Shown here one piece after another: positions 59,826 to 64,000 of a stretch of 64,000 nucleotides of DNA. Source of the stretch: Streptomyces sp. NBC_01463 (GTDB lineage Bacteria; Actinomycetota; Actinomycetes; Streptomycetales; Streptomycetaceae). The translations under genes and the position numbers were made by a program. Numbering within the stretch: the stretch's first letter is position 1; every line of letters begins with the position of its first letter. The notes beneath the pieces are model-generated. The model was given only the letters and a program-made list of their open reading frames with translations. It had not been told where the DNA came from and ran no database searches. Location of the stretch: positions 8,556,001 through 8,620,000 of the forward strand of contig CP109468.1 of assembly GCA_036227345.1 (NCBI GenBank), written 5' to 3'.

Positions 59826-60026
59826 TCAGTCGTTCGAGCCGACCGTGTTGTCGTGCCCGGCGTTGAAGACGTCGTCGGCGGCGAACTGGGTCCAGTCGCC
59901 GAAGACGATCGTGTAGGAGCTGCCCTCCGGGACGGTCACGTTCACATCGGCGCTGGCGGCTGACGCACCGCCCAGGACGATGGCGAGAGCGGCGGCCGCG
60001 GTCAGTACGGAGGAGACAGAGCGCAT
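59826..60026 (-). CDS. very small secreted protein, unrecognised
   Basis: Protein of 66 aa. A Sec signal peptide MRSVSSVLTAAAALAIVLGG ends at SAASA, leaving a mature peptide of ~38 aa that begins DVNVTVPEGSSYTIVFGDW and ends in DDVFNAGHDNTVGSND. The mature part has no Cys, so it is not a typical chaplin or lanthipeptide. Alternating hydrophobic residues suggest beta-structure. AAAGG lies 9 nt before the ATG. No partner gene is obvious. I do not recognise the family. Confidence 0.72.
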   Translation of the reverse strand: MRSVSSVLTAAAALAIVLGGASAASADVNVTVPEGSSYTIVFGDWTQFAADDVFNAGHDNTVGSND

Positions 60027-60416
60027 GGAAGTGCCTTTCGAGGTGGTGGACGAAGGGTGATCGGGACCCGACGTGTCGCGGGGACACGTCGGGATGCCCT
60101 TGGCCCGGTCAGCTTGCGCGGGCTCGTGCGCGCGCCTGCCGCGCCACACGGTTGATCAGGCCGAAGTCACCTGCATGGCTTCTCCCGTTCGACAGCCCGA
60201 GCACTTGATCCGCAGCCGGTCCTCCCGCTCTCCGGGAGCCGGCCGGCGAGAGTCGTGCCGCCGCGACATCGTCACGCCGGGGCATCAGTTCGTCCGAGGG
60301 CTGTAACAGACTGGGATCCGGGGTGGCCGACTGAGGGGAGACAACCAGAATGGCTGTGTAGAGCTTGAGGCATCGACCGGCCCCAAGGGCTGGTCTCGGG
60401 GGAGTGGGAACACACA
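60027..60416. other. 390-bp divergent intergenic region
   Basis: The region must contain both promoters, for the small secreted protein and the DUF4232 lipoprotein. Open frames are out-of-frame in composition. I see nothing else in it. Confidence 0.5.
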
Positions 60417-61151
60417 ATGCACTCGAACACAGTGAGAGTCGGATCCATGCGTCAGGGCCTGCGCGGCGCCCTCCTGGGTGCTGCCGCGGTCGCGGCCCTT
60501 CTGGGGACTACCGCATGCCAGCCCTCCGGGGGCGAGGACAACGCCGGGCCGTCGGCCTCCGCTTCGGCCGGAGAGAACACGTCGAAGAGCCCCGGGTCGT
60601 CGGGCGACTCCGGCACCGCCGAATCCGGTAGTGGTGGCTCGACCGGCGAGACGACCGGGGACAGCGGCGAAACCAGCGGGGGCAACGGCACCAAGTACCA
60701 GGACTGCAAGGTCACCGACCTCAGCACCGCGGTCGAGCTGCAGGACGCGGCCGGGGAGACCCCCCGCCACTTCCTGCTGACGGTGACCAACGGAAACAAG
60801 AAGCCGTGCGTCCTCAACGAGGCCCCGCAGGTGCGGCTCGGGGCGGGCAACGACGCCGCCATCGTCCAGACGCTCGAAGAGCCGGACACGGAGCCCGTCG
60901 TCGTCGAAGGGGACGGCAAGGCCTACGCAGGCCTGTACGTCTTCGGCAATGACGAGGGCGGGGAGGCGGAGTACGAGCAGTCCGACCGGTTCACCGCCAC
61001 CCTGGTGGCCGGAGAGGGCACCGAACTCAACGGAACGCTCGTCTTCGACCTGCCCGACGGCCTCTCGTCCGTCTCCTACGACGACGCGGCACGGGTGAAC
61101 GGCTGGGCCGGCACCGAGGGCCTGGCGATGCGCCCGATCAACCAGCTCTGA
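60417..61151 (+). CDS. DUF4232 lipoprotein
   Basis: Exported protein of 244 aa. The signal peptide (MRQGLRGALLGAAAVAALLG, from residue 11) ends in lipobox LGTTAC with Cys34. A Ser/Gly/Thr-rich spacer of ~55 residues precedes a C-terminal domain of ~150 residues (YQDCKVTDLSTAVELQDAAG, FLLTVTNGNKKPCVLNE) that matches DUF4232, an Ig-like fold with a conserved Cys pair. It is likely anchored outside the membrane; its function is unknown. Confidence 0.85.
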   Translation: MHSNTVRVGSMRQGLRGALLGAAAVAALLGTTACQPSGGEDNAGPSASASAGENTSKSPGSSGDSGTAESGSGGSTGETTGDSGETSGGNGTKYQDCKVTDLSTAVELQDAAGETPRHFLLTVTNGNKKPCVLNEAPQVRLGAGNDAAIVQTLEEPDTEPVVVEGDGKAYAGLYVFGNDEGGEAEYEQSDRFTATLVAGEGTELNGTLVFDLPDGLSSVSYDDAARVNGWAGTEGLAMRPINQL

Positions 61152-61204
61152 CGCCGGGCATGTGAACGCCGCCCGTCTCTGATCCGGACCCGCGAATGCG
61201 GTGA

Positions 61205-61372
61205 TGCCTGCGAAGGTTCCCAGACGGTCGAGACGTGCGGCGGGACCGGTTTGCCGAGGAGACCTACCGCGCCGGGCTGATGCTCGGCTGCTACTCCCTG
61301 GCCCTGTCCGGCTTCGTCAAGGCCTTCGCCGCTCTCGTCGGCGAGACCCCCGGCCGCTACCGCAGCCATTGA
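61205..61372 (+). pseudogene. C-terminal remnant of an AraC-family regulator
   Basis: The frame ending at 61372 reads GCYSLALSGFVKAFAALVGE followed by TPGRYRSH. This matches the closing part of the AraC DNA-binding domain (GYSSLxxFxxAFxxLVGETPxRYR). It has no start codon with a ribosome-binding site and lacks the first HTH and the sensing domain. It is a decayed fragment, upstream of the HEAT-repeat gene. Confidence 0.65.
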
Positions 61373-61454
61373 CTCCCTGCCGAGTGCGGCCAGGAGTTCG
61401 CCTTCGGATCACTCGGCGGGGATTCGGTCACCGGCCTGCTCTATCGTCATCTGC

Positions 61455-62720
61455 ATGGATCAAGGTGAGCTGATCGCAGAGTTGGAACTGGCGACTGGTG
61501 ACAAGGAGTTGACGGCGCGAATCGTACGCGGCCTGGCCGAGCCCGGTGCTGCTGCCGCGCCCGGGCTGGTCGCCGCGCTGGGCACGGTGAGCCGTCAGGC
61601 GATGTGGGGTCTGCGGGACGCCCTGCACCTCATCGGCCCCGCCGCCCTCGATGCCGCCATTGCCGCACGCGCCAGGGCGGAGAAGGTGCCCGACTGGTGG
61701 GAGCTGGGGCATGTGCTGCGCGGTTTCGACGAGCGGTGCCTGCCGCAGTACGTGGCCGCGCTGTCGCATCCCATGAAGGAGATACGGCAGCAGGCACTGT
61801 GGGGTCTGCAGAACCTCGGCGGGTCCGCCGCCACTGCCGTGATGGATGTCATCCCGTTCCTCGCCGACGCCGACAGCTACACGCGTTACCAGGCCGAGAA
61901 GACAGTCCGCGCCATCGGCAGGCAGGCGGGCCCGGAGCTGCGGGGCGTCCGCCGTGACGGTCCCGCCCGTCTGCGGAGACACGCACTGAACGCACTGGCC
62001 CTCATCGGCGGCGAGGCCGAGATCGGGGAGCGGGACCTGCACGTCCTGGAGCGGCTGGTGCGGATCAAGACGACCCAGGACATCCCGGAGAGCCTCCCCG
62101 AGTACCGCTGGCTGGCTGTCCCCGGCGCGACGTACGAGGGTCTCTTCGCGGCCATGGGGCTGCACGACAGAAGGCCGTGCACCGTCGCGATGGGCCTGGC
62201 CGCGATGGAGAACGACGTTGCCCTCGTGGCGGACTCCGAGGGTGCGGAGCGGGCGGTGTACCGCGTGTTCGTCACCCCGGAACTGGACGGCTGGCGGCTG
62301 GTCTACGCCGACACACCGCTGTGGGAGATGCACTGGGACGTCGACGGTCTGCTCGGCAGAATCAGTGCCGCCTGCGGGCAGGCGCAGTTCTTCTTCCAGG
62401 ACGACCACAGCGATTCGATGGTCTGGTCCCTCGCCGTCGACGGCGAGGTGCGGCGCAGCTACTGGCGCTACGGGGACCCGGAGTGGCGGGGAGAGCCGCT
62501 GGACTGGGAGGAACCTCTCAGCGCGGACCCGGACTTCGACCCCGAAGACGGCCAGGCGGCGAACGCCACCCAGGCATCCAGCGTCGACAGTGCCGCCGGC
62601 GAGCTTTCCCTCGACCCGACCGGGGTCGGCGAGCACACTTCCATGAGCGGCCACGGGTGGCTGGCGATCACGGAGGAGGGTGTGGGCCACCAGCCGTTCA
62701 CCGGGGCGCTGCGCATCTAG
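61455..62720 (+). CDS. HEAT-repeat protein
   Basis: Protein of 421 aa. Residues ~1-190 form about five HEAT/PBS-lyase-like helical repeats (for example LPQYVAALSHPMKEIRQQAL, then WGLQNLGGSAA). Residues ~200-421 are a different, probably beta-rich domain with DGWRLVYADTPLWEMHWDVD and FFQDDHSDSMVWSLAVDG. The second part recalls domains seen in putative immunity or recognition proteins, but I cannot name it. TATCGT at 61442-61447 would make it leaderless. Confidence 0.75.
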   Translation: MDQGELIAELELATGDKELTARIVRGLAEPGAAAAPGLVAALGTVSRQAMWGLRDALHLIGPAALDAAIAARARAEKVPDWWELGHVLRGFDERCLPQYVAALSHPMKEIRQQALWGLQNLGGSAATAVMDVIPFLADADSYTRYQAEKTVRAIGRQAGPELRGVRRDGPARLRRHALNALALIGGEAEIGERDLHVLERLVRIKTTQDIPESLPEYRWLAVPGATYEGLFAAMGLHDRRPCTVAMGLAAMENDVALVADSEGAERAVYRVFVTPELDGWRLVYADTPLWEMHWDVDGLLGRISAACGQAQFFFQDDHSDSMVWSLAVDGEVRRSYWRYGDPEWRGEPLDWEEPLSADPDFDPEDGQAANATQASSVDSAAGELSLDPTGVGEHTSMSGHGWLAITEEGVGHQPFTGALRI

Positions 62721-62881
62721 GACCTCCTCCTCCCTCGGCCGCCTGTTCGGCTGTCACCGGCAGCCCGGTACATTCCGTGTGAAGGAGCATTCCCTCGGGG
62801 GGAAGCGACGTATGTATCGGTCCGTCGAAGCGGAGCTGACTCAGTGGGAACCTTCGGCCGGTTGCCGGACACGTACAGAGC

Positions 62882-63529
62882 ATGGAACTGAATGACGCTG
62901 GTCCCGCCGTCCCGGTCGGAGGGGTTTCTGACCGAGAGCTCTGGGCGAGGGCCGTCGACGGCGACCGTGAGGCGTTCGGCCGGATATTCGACCGCCACGG
63001 GAAAGCCGTCTACAACCACCTGTTCCGGCGCACGGCCGACTGGGCGGAGGCCGAGGACCTCACATCGACCGTGTTCCTGCATGCCTGGCGTCGGCGGTCG
63101 GAGACGGTGCTGGACCGCGAATCGGCCTTGCCGTGGCTGCTGGGCATCGCCGATCGCCTGCTGTCGAACACCTGGCGGCGGCTGAGACGGGCCGAGGCAC
63201 TCCTGCGCCGGCTCGTCTCGCACGACGAGCCGGTCGGCGACCACGCGGACCGCGTCGCCGGCCGGGTCGACGACGAGCTTCGCATGTCGGAGATCCACCG
63301 GGCGCTGGCTCGGCTGCCGCGCCACGAACGCGAAGTCGTCGAGCTGTGCATGTGGTCGGGCCTGGATCAACAGGCGGCCGCGGCAACGCTGGGGGTGGCG
63401 GTCGGGACCGTGAAGTCCAGACTGCACAGGGCCCGGCGGAGGCTGGGGGCCGACCTCGTCGACAGAGCTGCGGCTCCCGCGTCATTCAGTTCCAGGAATC
63501 CCGTCAACGCGGAAGAGGTCGCACGATGA
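62882..63529 (+). CDS. ECF-type RNA polymerase sigma factor
   Basis: Protein of 215 aa. Region 2 (about 25-95) reads FGRIFDRHGKAVYNHLFRRT with TSTVFLHAWRRR; region 4 (about 138-195) reads LARLPRHEREVVELCMWSGL, then TLGVAVGTVKSRLHRARRRL. Its last codons overlap the next gene by 4 nt (ATGA), and that gene looks like a membrane-anchored anti-sigma-type protein. The signal is unknown. Confidence 0.9.
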   Translation: MELNDAGPAVPVGGVSDRELWARAVDGDREAFGRIFDRHGKAVYNHLFRRTADWAEAEDLTSTVFLHAWRRRSETVLDRESALPWLLGIADRLLSNTWRRLRRAEALLRRLVSHDEPVGDHADRVAGRVDDELRMSEIHRALARLPRHEREVVELCMWSGLDQQAAAATLGVAVGTVKSRLHRARRRLGADLVDRAAAPASFSSRNPVNAEEVAR

Positions 63530-64000
63530 ATCACAATCAGGGCATTCCTGCGGCTCCTTCCGATCGTGATCTGCCGAACCACCGGCGGACCCGAGAGGAG
63601 CTCCTGATGAAGATCGACTCAGAGAACGAACGTGGTTCGGTGCAACGCAGGTGGGGGGTACCGCTCGCCGTCGCCACCGGCGTCGTCGCGATGAGCGTCA
63701 CGGCCGTCACCGTCCTCAGCGGAACGGGGGACGCCACTCCGCATCTCGCCGGTCCCGCCGGGAACCCGACGAGAGCCGCCTCGTCGCCGAGCCCGAAGGC
63801 AGCGCAGACTCGCGAGAGCTCCGCCCCGGACACGTACACCGTCACCAGCGGGAAGACGACCCCGATCGACGCCGGGACCGCCGCCAGGATCCTGGCCTCG
63901 TGCCTGGGCTCTGACGCCTCGCGATTCCACTCGGTGGTCGCGGTCCGCACCCCCGTCGCCACGAAGGACTGGGACGGCGTGGTCGTCGCCGTCGACTCGG
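63526..64000 (+). CDS. putative membrane-anchored anti-sigma-like protein, partial
   Basis: Open to the window end (158 codons visible). A ~45-residue charged cytosolic N-terminus (PNHRRTREELLMKIDSENER) is followed by one TMS (GVPLAVATGVVAMSVTAVTV) and a Ser/Pro/Thr-rich extracellular start. The layout and the 4-nt overlap with the ECF sigma gene match the sigma-adjacent membrane proteins of Streptomyces. No zinc-binding HxxxCxxC motif is seen, so it is not a ZAS-type anti-sigma. The 3' part is outside the window. Confidence 0.75.
   Translation, partial: MNHNQGIPAAPSDRDLPNHRRTREELLMKIDSENERGSVQRRWGVPLAVATGVVAMSVTAVTVLSGTGDATPHLAGPAGNPTRAASSPSPKAAQTRESSAPDTYTVTSGKTTPIDAGTAARILASCLGSDASRFHSVVAVRTPVATKDWDGVVVAVDS

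Noticed and set aside
1..64000. Insertion sequences, prophage, integrated plasmid or attachment sites
   Set aside because: No transposase, integrase, phage structural gene, terminal inverted repeat or tRNA-end duplication is visible.

Overview
This window is high-GC actinomycete chromosome, almost certainly Streptomyces. The coding frames use G or C at nearly every third position, and GTG starts and apparently leaderless genes are common. The gene families also fit: DUF6243, GPP34, DUF5937/ArsR, SpoIIE-type phosphatase, ECF41 sigma factor, DUF4232 lipoprotein and many TetR/AraC/IclR/LysR regulators. I see no rRNA, tRNA, CRISPR array, transposase, phage gene or origin. The region reads as accessory or arm-type sequence made of many small regulator-plus-target modules.

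Layout. 0-3.8 kb: a TetR gene behind two Tn10-like tet operators, an FAD monooxygenase/hydrolase pair and an AraC regulator. 3.9-7.5 kb: a membrane protein, an orphan LanC-like protein with an altered zinc site, and two small proteins. 7.5-13.4 kb: an ArsR/MFS pair, a VOC protein, two TetR modules with clear palindromic operators, and an SDR with Asn in place of the catalytic Lys. 13.5-18.7 kb: a prephenate dehydratase of unusual ACT type, msrA, and two ABC-F ATPase genes behind a leader that contains a short upstream ORF. 18.7-24 kb: GPP34, a MerR-methyltransferase fusion that seems to read its own leaderless promoter, a cold-shock protein, a broken phosphatase fused antisense into an MFS efflux gene, and the XRE-cupin regulator of that efflux gene. 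24-28.3 kb: a two-component system divergent from an FtsX-type ABC transporter. 28.4-37.3 kb: a DEAD-box helicase with a 5'-UTR hairpin, an ECF41 sigma factor with its NDH-2-like oxidoreductase, an NmrA-type reductase behind a SoxR box, an IclR/nitroreductase pair, an AraC regulator, a DHFR-like reductase and a catalytically dead alpha/beta hydrolase.

37.4-48.8 kb is the best-defined metabolic module. It has a GntR regulator, an aldo-keto reductase, a sugar mutarotase, a complete RbsA/RbsC-type ABC importer with two permeases, an enolase-superfamily sugar-acid dehydratase and a lipoprotein binding protein, all on the minus strand and mostly with 4-nt overlaps. Divergent to it is a Tat-exported GH95 alpha-L-fucosidase with a ricin-type lectin domain. 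A shared motif (core ATAGGAAATT) lies before both divergent arms. I infer release, uptake and oxidative breakdown of L-fucose or a related sugar; the lactonase and the last steps are not here.

48.9-64 kb: a PAS/GAF/PP2C/ATPase regulator, DoxX, two NTF2-like proteins, a LysR with a palindrome at its start codon, and DUF6243. Next is an alpha/beta hydrolase whose start codon is buried in a hairpin behind a 17-codon leader peptide, which looks like a translational attenuator. The rest is a membrane metallophosphoesterase, a methyltransferase, a DUF4246 protein that carries a 2-oxoglutarate/Fe(II) oxygenase signature, a tiny secreted protein, a DUF4232 lipoprotein, an AraC remnant, a HEAT-repeat protein and an ECF sigma/anti-sigma-like pair cut by the window end.
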